Shown: positions 15,790 to 24,491 of the stretch, in pieces | Position numbering within the stretch: the first letter of the stretch is position 1 | Layout of the letters: the number at the start of each line of letters is the position of its first letter | NCBI GenBank assembly: GCA_018699955.1 | Contig: JABISG010000114.1 | Coordinates: forward strand, 1-32,710 | Length of the DNA: 32,710 nt | Origin: Planctomycetaceae bacterium | GTDB lineage: Bacteria > Planctomycetota > Planctomycetia > Planctomycetales > Planctomycetaceae | Direction: 5' to 3' | The notes under the pieces: model-generated | Told to the model about the DNA's origin: nothing | The model's database searches: none | Seen by the model: the letters and a program-made list of their open reading frames with translations, nothing else | Program-made: the position numbers and the translations under genes

Positions 15790-16773
15790 TCAACTCCCCC
15801 CCGGCGCAACGGTTGCCGCTTTCAGCACTTCTGCCGACAACTGCGCGATGTCTGCACGGCTCCAGAGTGGAGTGGACTTCGTGGCCGGAACTTCGTCGTC
15901 GGTCACGATTGCCAGAATAGATTCGTCGGACATGGCAAGGGGTTTCTCACTCACCTCGTCGCGCCAGACTTCGATCTTTCGCCCGTCGGTTTGCTGATCG
16001 CCCTCGACAAGCACAAGATCACATTCCGCGAAAAGCGGCATCATATTCGAATAGCGTGCAGCGCATTCTTCTGCACGAGTCTGAGGCAAAAAGACGGCGT
16101 CCATTGCCGGCGATAAAATGCCGACGACAGCGGCGCCGGCCTGACGATGACGAAATGAGTCTTTGCCCGGCGTGTCGAGTTCGTGATGATGATGCGTGTG
16201 CTTGATCGTTCCGACGCGCAGCCCGCCACGTGAGAGTTGCTCGACGAGATCAACGACCAGTGTGGTCTTGCCGCTATTCTTTCGCCCCACAACGTGCAAT
16301 CGAGGCGGGATCGCACAACGACTCCCGACCTGTTGCAGCAGGTCATCCAGGCAGTGGAATTGCCCAGCTGTTGAACCGGCGGCTTCTGTCACAAATTCGG
16401 CAAGAGTCGTCTCATTCAACACGCGTGCACTCAACGCCTCAACGTGTGCAAGTCGCCTTTGCAGCGGACAGTCGTGGCCTGGAACGATCGGCCCGTCGTA
16501 AGGGGGACTGGTGAATCGTTTCGGCGGTGAGACGGCAGCGGCGATCTCGCTGATGCTGAGTTGCGCCGGCTTACGCAACAAACAGATGCCACCTCTGGCA
16601 CCGCGCCTCGTTTTCACAATTCCAGCCCGGCTCAGCGCTTGCAAGTCTTTGGTTAGCGATGTGGGCGAACACCCCGCGGCATTTGCGATCTCGACGGTCT
16701 TGCAACTGGCCGGATCCCTCTCCGCGAGATACGTCAAAGCTTTCAGCACTCGGTCGAAGTTTTTTGAAAACAT
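15790..16773 (-). CDS. Rrf2-type regulator fused to MobB (molybdopterin-guanine dinucleotide adapter)
   Basis: 327 residues, ATG at 16773, no strong ribosome binding site. Residues 1 to about 133 are an Rrf2 domain: MFSKNFDRVLKALTYLAE, helix-turn-helix EIANAAGCSPTSLTKDLQAL, wing RRGARGGICLL (57-65). Of the usual sensor cysteines only C102 (GHDCPLQ) remains. After a linker, residues about 157-320 are a MobB GTPase-like domain: Walker A GRKNSGKTT (163-171), TIKHTHHHHELDTPGKDS (189-206), AGAAVVGIL and the acidic LVLVEGD (253-259). MobB assists attachment of the guanine dinucleotide to molybdopterin, the cofactor NarG needs. The frame is continuous with no internal start preferred, so the fusion looks real. 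It is divergent from narC, 133 bases away, with the shared operator between them. Regulation of nar in response to cofactor or GTP status is inference. Confidence 0.9.
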   Translation of the reverse strand: MFSKNFDRVLKALTYLAERDPASCKTVEIANAAGCSPTSLTKDLQALSRAGIVKTRRGARGGICLLRKPAQLSISEIAAAVSPPKRFTSPPYDGPIVPGHDCPLQRRLAHVEALSARVLNETTLAEFVTEAAGSTAGQFHCLDDLLQQVGSRCAIPPRLHVVGRKNSGKTTLVVDLVEQLSRGGLRVGTIKHTHHHHELDTPGKDSFRHRQAGAAVVGILSPAMDAVFLPQTRAEECAARYSNMMPLFAECDLVLVEGDQQTDGRKIEVWRDEVSEKPLAMSDESILAIVTDDEVPATKSTPLWSRADIAQLSAEVLKAATVAPGGS

Positions 16774-16802
16774 TGAAGTTTCTTTTCAAAAAGACCGAAA
16801 TC

Positions 16803-16836
16803 GGACATTGACATCCTCTTTGCAAGACTATACCCT
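16803..16836 (+). promoter_or_regulatory. nar operon promoter with embedded operator
   Basis: GGACATTGACATCC at 16803-16816 is the same 14-mer as at 13695. It contains TTGACA at 16808-16813; a -10 box may be TATACC at 16829-16834 (15-base spacer) or TACCCT at 16831-16836 (17-base spacer). The site lies 91 bases before the narC start and 30 bases before the start of the divergent Rrf2-MobB gene, so the same protein could control both directions. Confidence 0.6.
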
Positions 16837-16906
16837 AAGCCAAAAGAAGATACAAGAGTCCTATTCAGGTTGCCTTGAGTGTTTTCAAGCTGCAGGAGGT
16901 CGGAAC

Positions 16907-17761
16907 GTGAGCCGTAGCATCATGTTACGCGGAACGGTTGTGTTGGCGGTCGTACTTACTGCGACGATGGCCGACGCCCAGGACTCCCCCGATTACTTCC
17001 GCCAGAATTGTATGAACTGCCACACAATTGGCGGCGGGCGGCTGACCGGGCCAGATTTGAAAGACCTCTCCAAACGGCGAGTGGGCCGCGATTGGATGAT
17101 CGATTTCCTGCTGAATCCCAAGGCCGTCATTGATGCCGGCGACAGCTACGCCCAAGAGATCTTTGACGCCTCCGGCGGCAAGGTCTACATGCCAGTTGGC
17201 CCCGGAATGACGAAACAGCGGGCCGAGGATCTGCTCGATTTGATTGACGCGGAATCGAAGCTGGAGAAATCCCAGTTCAAGGGTCGGCAATTCTCCAACA
17301 AACCGTTCACCACAGCTGACCGGAAACGTGGACGCCAAATTTTTGAAGGAACGCAGCAACTCAAAGCGGGCGGAGCGTCCTGCATCTCCTGTCACAGCAT
17401 GCACGACACGCCAGCGCTGGGCGGAGGCCGATTGGGGCCGGATCTCACCGAAGTGGTTACGCGGCTGAAGGGACGCAAGTCACTCAGCGCCTGGTTGGTG
17501 GCACCCGGTACCGAGACGATGCAGCCGATCTTCAAGGGACACCCGATGTCAGACGACGAGATTCACTCGCTGGTTGCCTACTTCGAGGCGTCTGCCGGGA
17601 AGTCTCCCTCTGAGCCATCGGCCAACCGCATCGCATTGCTGTTGATGGGGTTGGTGGGTGCCGCCGGGTTGGTCTTCGTTTTTGACAGTCTCTGGAAACG
17701 TCGTTTTCACAACGTCCGCCGTCAGCTCGTCGATGTCAGTTCGCCTGGAGATCACCCATGA
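16907..17761 (+). CDS. narC: Membrane-anchored diheme cytochrome c, NarC-like
   Basis: 284 residues from a GTG at 16907; AGGAGG lies 7 bases upstream, which overrules the long upstream extension of the frame that would overlap the regulator gene. A signal peptide (1 to about 24, ending MADAQ) leads into two cytochrome c domains with C35-M-N-C-H39 and C159-I-S-C-H163; M95 (VYMPVGPG) and M205 (ETMQPIF) are likely axial ligands. A C-terminal membrane helix (about 241-261, [18 protein letters not shown]) anchors it, with a short basic tail inside. The stop overlaps the narG start (ATGA). In Thermus, NarC is a diheme cytochrome that opens the nar operon and is needed for the membrane enzyme; the same role is inferred here, and the symbol rests on layout and heme number. 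Confidence 0.85.
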   Translation: MSRSIMLRGTVVLAVVLTATMADAQDSPDYFRQNCMNCHTIGGGRLTGPDLKDLSKRRVGRDWMIDFLLNPKAVIDAGDSYAQEIFDASGGKVYMPVGPGMTKQRAEDLLDLIDAESKLEKSQFKGRQFSNKPFTTADRKRGRQIFEGTQQLKAGGASCISCHSMHDTPALGGGRLGPDLTEVVTRLKGRKSLSAWLVAPGTETMQPIFKGHPMSDDEIHSLVAYFEASAGKSPSEPSANRIALLLMGLVGAAGLVFVFDSLWKRRFHNVRRQLVDVSSPGDHP

Positions 17762-20700
17762 GCATGCTGCTGGATGCCATCGCTTGGATTCGCGACGAAA
17801 TCACTCCCGAAGGTCGGCAGTGGGAAGAGTTTTATCGCAACCGCTGGCAGCACGACAAAGTCGTCCGTAGCACACACGGTGTGAACTGCACTGGCGGCTG
17901 TACGTGGAATATCCACGTCAAAGATGGAATCGTCACCTGGGAAATGCAGGGTCTCGATTACCCATCGCTCGAAGCCGGATTGCCGCCGTACGAACCGCGC
18001 GGCTGTCAGCGCGGCATCTCTTACAGCTGGTACCTCTACAGTCCGCTTCGCGTTAAGTATCCGTACATTCGCGGAGTACTGCTCGATCTCTGGCGTGAGG
18101 CGCGGGCCGACCATCACGACCCCGTCGATGCCTGGACCAGCCTGGTGACAAATCCGGAGTCACGTCAACGCTGGCATCAGGCGCGCGGAAAAGGTGGTTT
18201 GCGGCGTGCCGACTGGGATACCGTGCTGGAAATCATCGCCGCCTCGATGGTGCATACAATTAAAGAACACGGCCCCGACCGAATCGCCGGCTTCTCCCCA
18301 ATCCCGGCCATGTCGATGATCAGCTACGCTTCCGGCGCGCGACTGATGCAATTGATCGGCGGGATTTCGCTTTCGTTCTACGACTGGTACTGCGACCTGC
18401 CGCCCGCCTCGCCGGAGACATGGGGCGAACAGACCGACGTCGCCGAGAGCGCCGACTGGTACCACTCCAAAATGCTGGTTTCGATGGGTGCCAACATCGG
18501 CATGACGCGAACGCCCGACTGCCATTTTCTGGCCGAGTCGCGGCACAACGGCACCAAGTTGTGGGTCTTCTCGCCCGACTTCAACATGGTCGCCAAGTAC
18601 GCCGACGAATGGGTGGCGGTGAATACCGGTCAGGACGGTGCATGGTGGATGGCGGTCAATCACGTCCTGCTAACCGAATTTCATCATCAACAACAAACCG
18701 AATACTTCCTCGACTACACTCGCAAATTCACCGACGCGCCGCATCTGGTGGAACTCAAGAAAGGCGAGGATGGCGTGTTTCGACCCGGGCAACTGTTGCG
18801 CGCCGGGCGTCTCTCGCAATACGCCGAGGAAGAACATGGCGAGTGGAAATTTTTGATGTGGGACGAAGACTCCAACGGTCCCAAAATGCCGATGGGAAGC
18901 AGCGGATTCCGTTGGGGTGAAGAAAAAGGCAAATGGAATCTGCACCTCAAGGACGGACAAGACAACAGCGATATTCGACCGCGATTGAGCTTCCTCGAAG
19001 ATCACGATGGCGTGACGCAGATTGCGTTGGACGATTTTGGTAACGGCAGTACTTGCCTTCGCGGCGTGCCTGTAAAAACGTTGACATTGGCAGACGGCGA
19101 AGAAGTGCAGGTGACGACGGCGTACGATTTACTGATGGCGCAATACGGCGTCAATCGCGATCTCCCCGGCGATTACCCGGCCGACTACAACGACGCCGAC
19201 GCGCCGTATACTCCGGCCTGGAGCGAGAAATACACCGGCATCGGCCGCGACGTGCTCATTCGCTTCGCCCGCGAATGGGGAACGACGGCCGAACACACCA
19301 AGGGGAAATGCACGATCCTCATCGGTGCGGGAATTAACCATTGGTATCACGCCAACCTGATGTACCGGGCGGGCATTCACGCGTTGATGTTCTGCGGCTG
19401 TGTCGGAGTGAACGGCGGCGGGTTGGCGCATTATGTCGGGCAGGAAAAGCTGGCCCCGGCGGAATCGTGGGCGTCGATTGCGCTGGCGAAAGACTGGTAC
19501 CCGCCGTCACGATTACAGAACGCACCGAGTTGGCATTACGTTCATTCCGATCAATGGCGGTACGAGAAGAACTTCACCGACTACCACACGGTCCCGCAGA
19601 ACGGCGGTGAAGACTCGACCGCAAAAGGCCACGTGATGGACATGCAGGTCCGCGCGGTGCGTCAGGGGTGGCTGCCGTTCTATCCGCAGTTTCCCGAAAA
19701 CCCGCTCGATGTCGCCAAGCAAGCACGAGCAGCCGGTGCCGATTCCCCCGAGAAAGTCGCATCCTGGGTGGCCGATCGCCTTAAGAACCGTGAGATGAAA
19801 TTTTCGGTCGAAGATCCCGATGCCGAAGAGAACTGGCCACGCGTGTGGTTCATTTGGCGGGGCAACGCAATTATGGCCAGCGCCAAAGGACACGAATATT
19901 TCCTGCGGCATTATCTGGGAACGCACGACAACGCGGTCGGTGAGGACCTGGCGGAAGATTCGGTGAAAGAAGTCGCTTGGCACGAAACTGCGCCGACCGG
20001 AAAGATGGATCTCATCGTCGATCTGAACTTCCGCATGGACACCTCGGCGTTGTATTCCGACATCGTACTGCCGGCCGCCACGTGGTACGAAAAAGCCGAC
20101 CTCAACTCGACCGATATGCACAGTTTCATCCATCCGCTCTCACCGGCGGTTCCGCCCTGCTGGGAGTCGAAGAGCGACTGGGCGATTTTCAAAGATGTCG
20201 CCAAGAAGTTTTCGGAACTCTCTGAACGGCACTTCCCCGAACCGGTGGAGGATCTCGTCGCCGCGCCCTTGGCGCACGATTCACCGGCCGAGATCGCGCA
20301 GCCCGACATGAAACAGTGGATCGACGGTGGCGTCGATGCGATCCCCGGCAAGACAATGCCGAACTTCAAAGTCGTCAGCCGCGATTACAAGAACGTCTAC
20401 AACCAGTTCATCTCCTACGGCCCATTGGTACGGAAAAACGGACTGGGTGCACACGGCACATCGTACTCGATTCAGGATGAGTACGACGAATACCTCCGCA
20501 CGCATCGCACCGAGACCTGGGACGGAAACACCTATCCGTCGCTGGATCGCGATATCGACGTCTGCGACGCCATCCTGCATTTCGCCACCGTCACCAACGG
20601 CGAAATGGCGTATCGGTCCTACAAAAACATGGAAGAGAAAACGGGGCTTTCGCTAACGCATCTGGCGGAAAAGAACCGCGCGTTCCGCACGTCGTTCAAA

Positions 20701-21420
20701 GACATTCAGAGCCAACCGCGGCGTTTCATCAACAGCCCGATGTGGTCGGGTTTGACCGAGAACGGGCGGTCGTATGCACCCTTCACATACAACGTTGAAG
20801 AAGGCATTCCCTGGCGAACGCTGACCGGCCGCCAGTCGTTTTATCTCGACCACCCGGTTTACATCGACTTCGGCGAACACCTGCCGACCTACAAACCGAA
20901 GCCAATGCCGACCGAGTATTCTGACCTGCGGTTCAGTGAAACGGGCGAGGAAGTCGGACCGACGTTAATGCTTAACTTCCTCACGCCGCACGGCAAATGG
21001 CACATTCATTCCACCTATGGCGACAACCAGCGGATGACCACGCTTTCGCGCGGCATCTATCCGTTGTGGATGAACGACAAAGATGCCGATTCGCTTGGCA
21101 TCGAGGACAACGACTGGGTTGAAATCTACAACGACAACGGTGTCGTTGTGACGCGTTCGGTAGTGAGTGCACGAATTCCGCCGGGAATCTGCATGCAGTA
21201 TCACGCGCCGGAACGCACACACGGCATTCCCAAATCGCCGCTGCGAAGAAACCGCCGGGCGGGCGGACACAACAGCCTCACCCGCACCCGGTTGAAGCCG
21301 AACTTCATGATCGGCGGATACGGACAGTTCACCTACCACTTCAACTACTGGGGGCCGGTCGGCTGCAATCGCGACACGCATCTACTGGTGCGAAAACTGC
21401 CCGGCGAACCGGTGTATTGA
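17758..21420 (+). CDS. narG: Respiratory nitrate reductase alpha subunit (Mo-bisMGD catalytic)
   Basis: 1220 residues, ATG in a 4-base overlap with narC and GGAG 8 bases before it. It reduces nitrate to nitrite in the cytoplasm at a molybdenum bis-MGD site. The FS0 cluster ligands are H40, C44, C48 and C83 ([10 protein letters not shown] ... PRGCQRG), matching E. coli H50/C54/C58/C93 with a constant shift of ten. The segment [20 protein letters not shown] (206-225) carries the Asp that coordinates Mo in NarG. The N-terminus ([14 protein letters not shown]) has no classic twin-arginine motif before the cluster, as in inward-facing NarG. Length is close to the usual 1240. Nitrobacter-type nitrite oxidoreductase alpha subunits are close relatives, so the in vivo direction is inferred from the operon, not from this sequence alone. 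Confidence 0.96.
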   Translation: MSMLLDAIAWIRDEITPEGRQWEEFYRNRWQHDKVVRSTHGVNCTGGCTWNIHVKDGIVTWEMQGLDYPSLEAGLPPYEPRGCQRGISYSWYLYSPLRVKYPYIRGVLLDLWREARADHHDPVDAWTSLVTNPESRQRWHQARGKGGLRRADWDTVLEIIAASMVHTIKEHGPDRIAGFSPIPAMSMISYASGARLMQLIGGISLSFYDWYCDLPPASPETWGEQTDVAESADWYHSKMLVSMGANIGMTRTPDCHFLAESRHNGTKLWVFSPDFNMVAKYADEWVAVNTGQDGAWWMAVNHVLLTEFHHQQQTEYFLDYTRKFTDAPHLVELKKGEDGVFRPGQLLRAGRLSQYAEEEHGEWKFLMWDEDSNGPKMPMGSSGFRWGEEKGKWNLHLKDGQDNSDIRPRLSFLEDHDGVTQIALDDFGNGSTCLRGVPVKTLTLADGEEVQVTTAYDLLMAQYGVNRDLPGDYPADYNDADAPYTPAWSEKYTGIGRDVLIRFAREWGTTAEHTKGKCTILIGAGINHWYHANLMYRAGIHALMFCGCVGVNGGGLAHYVGQEKLAPAESWASIALAKDWYPPSRLQNAPSWHYVHSDQWRYEKNFTDYHTVPQNGGEDSTAKGHVMDMQVRAVRQGWLPFYPQFPENPLDVAKQARAAGADSPEKVASWVADRLKNREMKFSVEDPDAEENWPRVWFIWRGNAIMASAKGHEYFLRHYLGTHDNAVGEDLAEDSVKEVAWHETAPTGKMDLIVDLNFRMDTSALYSDIVLPAATWYEKADLNSTDMHSFIHPLSPAVPPCWESKSDWAIFKDVAKKFSELSERHFPEPVEDLVAAPLAHDSPAEIAQPDMKQWIDGGVDAIPGKTMPNFKVVSRDYKNVYNQFISYGPLVRKNGLGAHGTSYSIQDEYDEYLRTHRTETWDGNTYPSLDRDIDVCDAILHFATVTNGEMAYRSYKNMEEKTGLSLTHLAEKNRAFRTSFKDIQSQPRRFINSPMWSGLTENGRSYAPFTYNVEEGIPWRTLTGRQSFYLDHPVYIDFGEHLPTYKPKPMPTEYSDLRFSETGEEVGPTLMLNFLTPHGKWHIHSTYGDNQRMTTLSRGIYPLWMNDKDADSLGIEDNDWVEIYNDNGVVVTRSVVSARIPPGICMQYHAPERTHGIPKSPLRRNRRAGGHNSLTRTRLKPNFMIGGYGQFTYHFNYWGPVGCNRDTHLLVRKLPGEPVY

Positions 21421-21457
21421 GGGAGTCAAGAGCGGAGAGACAAGAGCAAGATTGGCG

Positions 21458-21481
21458 AGCGGGAGGTGTAAACCCCCCGGT
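21458..21481. repeat. Short GC-rich hairpin in the narG-narH gap
   Basis: GGGAGGT, a 4-base loop region (GTAA) and ACCCCCC pair at six of seven positions, in the 90-base gap between narG and narH, an otherwise tightly packed operon. It resembles dispersed planctomycete palindromes. It could affect mRNA stability between the two cistrons. No T-run follows, so it is not a clear terminator. Confidence 0.45.
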
Positions 21482-21510
21482 ACGTGTGACAATCCAACAG
21501 GCATAAAACG

Positions 21511-23004
21511 ATGGATGTTCGATCTCAAGTTTCGATGGTGTTTCACCTCGATAAATGCATCGGCTGCCACACCTGCAGCGTTGCCTGCAAGAACATATGG
21601 ACCGACCGCAAAGGCGCGGACTACATGTGGTGGAACAACGTTGAAACCAAACCCGGCACCGGATATCCCACCAAATGGGAAGACCAGAGCAAATACAACG
21701 GCGGCTGGCACTCGAATGGAAACGGCCGGCTCAGAATCAAGTCGATTGGCAAGGCAAGGATCGTACCCAATATTTTCCACAATCCGCACATGCCCAGCAT
21801 GGACGATTATTACGAGCCGTGGACCTACGATTATCAAAACCTGTTCAACGCACCGGAAGGCTCCGATCAACCGACGGCCGAACCCATTTCGATGATCGAC
21901 GGCAAAAAGATCGACGTGCAGTCCGGCCCGAACTGGGACGACGATCTGGGTGGTTCGCCGCTTTACGCGGCGAACGATCCCAACCTGGAAGGCCTGACCG
22001 AACAACAGAAACTACAACTCAGCTCTGTCGAACGGTTGGTCTTTTTCTATCTGCCGCGAATCTGCAATCACTGCCTGAATCCCTGTTGCGTGGCATCGTG
22101 TCCGTCGGGGGCGTTGTACAAACGGGGCGAAGACGGCATCGTCCTCGTCGATCAGAAAAAATGCCGCGCGTGGCGATCGTGCGTCTCGGCGTGTCCGTAC
22201 AAGAAGGTCTATTTCAACTGGTTCACCGGCAAAAGCGAGAAGTGCATTCTCTGTTACCCGCGACTGGAAACCGGGCAGGCACCGGCTTGTTTCCACTCCT
22301 GCGTGGGCCGCATCCGCTACCTGGGTGTGCTGCTGTACGACGCCGACCGCATTGAGGATGTCGCGAAACTTCCGGACGACGAATTGGTCGAAGGGCATCG
22401 TTCGATGATCCTCGATCCGCACGATCCGGAAGTGATTGCCAACGCAAAGAAGTGCGGCATATCGGATGGTGTGATCGAAGCGGCGCAGAACTCGCCCGTC
22501 TATCGCTTCGTGATGGAATGGAAGATCGCGCTCCCGCCGCACATCGAGTATCGAACACTACCGATGCTGTTTTATGTTCCGCCGATGTCACCGGTGCAGG
22601 CATCGAAGGAAGACGACGTGATTCACCATTCGAGCGACAACCTGTTCCACGACATCGATTCGTCGCGGGTGCCGATGCAGTTTCTTGCCAATTTGTTCGG
22701 TGCCGGCCATGAAGGCGTTGTCCGTTACGCGTTGGCAAAACAGAAGGCAGTTCGCTGGCATCGCCGCGCCGAAACGGTGGGCGACATCGACCGAGAAACG
22801 GCCGACCGCATGCTCCGCGAAGCCGACTGCACGCGGGAAGAGGCCGAAGAAATCTACAAGCTGACGGCGCTCTGCACGTACGAAGATCGATTCGTCATCC
22901 CGCCAATGCACCGGGAACAGGCAATCGAAATGATGAAAGAACCGCACGAACACCGCGAAGAAACGGGCTTCGGTTTCGTGGGTGGTCCGCAAAGGGGAAT
23001 GTGA
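21511..23004 (+). CDS. narH: Respiratory nitrate reductase beta subunit (Fe-S)
   Basis: 497 residues; the ATG at 21511 lies a few residues before the first cluster motif, with only a weak ribosome binding site. It carries electrons from NarI to NarG on the cytoplasmic side. Four cysteine groups match E. coli NarH nearly residue for residue: C16-C19-C22-C26; C185-C188-C193-C197; C218-W221-C224-C228; and C245-C248-C260-C264. The Trp at 221 in place of Cys (KCRAWRSCVSACPYKK) marks the [3Fe-4S] site, giving three [4Fe-4S] and one [3Fe-4S] cluster. The stop overlaps the narJ start. The conserved GRIRYLGVLLYDADR segment follows the last cysteine group. Confidence 0.96.
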   Translation: MDVRSQVSMVFHLDKCIGCHTCSVACKNIWTDRKGADYMWWNNVETKPGTGYPTKWEDQSKYNGGWHSNGNGRLRIKSIGKARIVPNIFHNPHMPSMDDYYEPWTYDYQNLFNAPEGSDQPTAEPISMIDGKKIDVQSGPNWDDDLGGSPLYAANDPNLEGLTEQQKLQLSSVERLVFFYLPRICNHCLNPCCVASCPSGALYKRGEDGIVLVDQKKCRAWRSCVSACPYKKVYFNWFTGKSEKCILCYPRLETGQAPACFHSCVGRIRYLGVLLYDADRIEDVAKLPDDELVEGHRSMILDPHDPEVIANAKKCGISDGVIEAAQNSPVYRFVMEWKIALPPHIEYRTLPMLFYVPPMSPVQASKEDDVIHHSSDNLFHDIDSSRVPMQFLANLFGAGHEGVVRYALAKQKAVRWHRRAETVGDIDRETADRMLREADCTREEAEEIYKLTALCTYEDRFVIPPMHREQAIEMMKEPHEHREETGFGFVGGPQRGM

Positions 23005-23753
23005 TGCCACACCGACAAAAACAACTCAACGCATTCAGCCGGCTACTCTGCTATCCGGACGATGGAACTGCGCAGACGGCGGAGTTCCTGTACGTCGTTT
23101 TACATGGCGAACTGTCCGAAGCGGCAAGCGAAGCGGCGGCTTTCGGCGCATTCGTCGAGCAGCACGACGTTGCGGAACTTGAGGAAAGCTTCACGCGTAC
23201 CTTCGACGTCAATCCCGATTGTGCGCTGGAAGTCGGCTGGCATCTGTTTGGCGAAGAATACGCGCGGGGCATGTTTCTCGTCCGCATGCGCGAGGAGATG
23301 CGGAAATACAATCTCCCCGAATCGGTCGAACTCCCCGATCACATTTCGCACGTATTAGCAGTCGTGGCCGCCATGCCCGATGTCGAAGCTGCCCGCTTTG
23401 TCACCGCGTGTGTGCTGCCGGCGGTCAACACAATGAAAGAGGCGCTCGGCAAGACCGACTCGCCCTACCGACACGTCGTCTCCTGCCTGGTTTCGGTTTT
23501 GGAACAGACATGGGGAGCAGCAAAGGTCGAGAGTCGAGAGTCGCGCGATGAAATCCGGTCTTTTGAGAAGACCGGGTTTCTCGATCCGAGCGAAGTCGAT
23601 CCGTTACACCGAACGTTCCCCGTGGCCGATTTCACCGCCGGCTGCGGATCGGCATGTGGCGGTGAGCCGGAGGTGACACAGCTTCAGATGCAATTTCCAG
23701 AAGCAATTGCTCGCCAGACATCCCCTACCCCCAACGAAGCGAGAAAGCCATGA
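23004..23753 (+). CDS. narJ: Nitrate reductase assembly chaperone
   Basis: 249 residues. The ATG at 23004 overlaps the narH stop (TGATG) and has AAAGGGG 6 bases upstream; a GTG one codon earlier is possible. It belongs to the NarJ/TorD chaperone family that holds apo-NarG until the Mo cofactor is inserted and the complex meets the membrane. Seen here: FSRLLCYPDD near the N-terminus, the acidic helix ELEESFTRTFDVNP with LEVGWHLFGEEYARG, and LPDHISHVLAVVA, all typical of the helical bundle. Residues about 173-195 (from VESRESRDEIRS to the SEVD region) are encoded by a palindromic repeat at 23551-23579 that reads in frame. The following tail is Pro/Thr rich. The stop overlaps the narI start (ATGA). 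Confidence 0.92.
   Translation: MPHRQKQLNAFSRLLCYPDDGTAQTAEFLYVVLHGELSEAASEAAAFGAFVEQHDVAELEESFTRTFDVNPDCALEVGWHLFGEEYARGMFLVRMREEMRKYNLPESVELPDHISHVLAVVAAMPDVEAARFVTACVLPAVNTMKEALGKTDSPYRHVVSCLVSVLEQTWGAAKVESRESRDEIRSFEKTGFLDPSEVDPLHRTFPVADFTAGCGSACGGEPEVTQLQMQFPEAIARQTSPTPNEARKP
23551..23579. repeat. REP-like palindrome inside narJ
   Basis: CCGGTCTT (23555-23562) and AAGACCGG (23568-23575) form a perfect 8-bp stem with a 5-base loop, extended by AAA/TTT across one mismatch. Just before it, GTCGAGA is repeated (23527-23540). The combination looks like a dispersed intergenic repeat captured within coding sequence near the narJ 3' end without breaking the frame. Confidence 0.7.
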
Positions 23754-24430
23754 GCCAGCATTTTCTCGATCAATTCTTATTCGTGGCGCTGCCGTATGTG
23801 TGCCTGTTTACCTTTCTGCTGGTGACCGTGGCCCGGTACCGCATGCAGTCGTATTCGTATTCCAGTCTGTCGAGTCAATTCCTGGAAAACGAGCATCACT
23901 TCTGGGCCGTTGTGCCGTTTCATTACGGCATTCTGGTTGTGACGGCCGGACATCTGATCGCGTTTCTTATTCCGCGCACCATTCTGGCTTGGAACAGCCA
24001 TCCGCTGAGATTGTATGTGCTCGAAGTCTCGGCGTTGGCGTTCGGCTTGCTCACTCTGGTGGGGTTGGTGGGCGTGATCGTTCGCCGTTTCTCCAACACA
24101 AAAATCCGCACGGTCACCACGTTCACCGATTGGTTGCTGTTCGCCATGCTACTGCTGCAAACAATCAGCGGCATCAGTGTGGCGTTGTTTCATCCGTGGG
24201 GTTCGGCGTGGTTTGCATCGAATCTCTCGCCGTACTTGTGGTCGATATTCAAGCTCGGTCCCGATGTCACTTACGTCGCGGCGATGCCGCACATGGTGAA
24301 GTTTCACATTGTGCTGGCGTTTCTGACGATCGGCTTTTTCCCCTTCACGCGGCTGGTCCACGTGCTGGTGATTCCCAACCCCTTCCTGTGGCGCAAACCG
24401 CAGGTCGTCCGCTGGTATCGAAAGCGATGA
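23750..24430 (+). CDS. narI: Respiratory nitrate reductase gamma subunit (diheme cytochrome b)
   Basis: 226 residues starting at an ATG that overlaps the narJ stop. It takes electrons from membrane quinol and passes them through two b hemes to NarH. Five hydrophobic segments are seen (about 8-28, 55-75, 88-110, 124-146, 180-205). The four heme-ligand histidines fall at H58 and H68 (VPFHYG, TAGHLI) and H186 and H204 (VKFHIV, RLVHVL), matching E. coli NarI H56, H66, H187 and H205 in spacing. The C-terminal tail (PNPFLWRKPQVVRWYRKR) is the basic inner-face tail usual for the family. The next gene, narK1, starts 62 bases later. Confidence 0.95.
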   Translation: MSQHFLDQFLFVALPYVCLFTFLLVTVARYRMQSYSYSSLSSQFLENEHHFWAVVPFHYGILVVTAGHLIAFLIPRTILAWNSHPLRLYVLEVSALAFGLLTLVGLVGVIVRRFSNTKIRTVTTFTDWLLFAMLLLQTISGISVALFHPWGSAWFASNLSPYLWSIFKLGPDVTYVAAMPHMVKFHIVLAFLTIGFFPFTRLVHVLVIPNPFLWRKPQVVRWYRKR

Positions 24431-24491
24431 ATCATCGTGTCTCGAAAGACATAAGCAAACCCCGACCCCGATTTCAACAAAGTTCGAAACG

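Noticed and set aside
16774..16906. FNR/Dnr-type box (TTGAT-N4-ATCAA) in the nar promoter
   Set aside because: No such box is present; the only strong element is GGACATTGACATCC.
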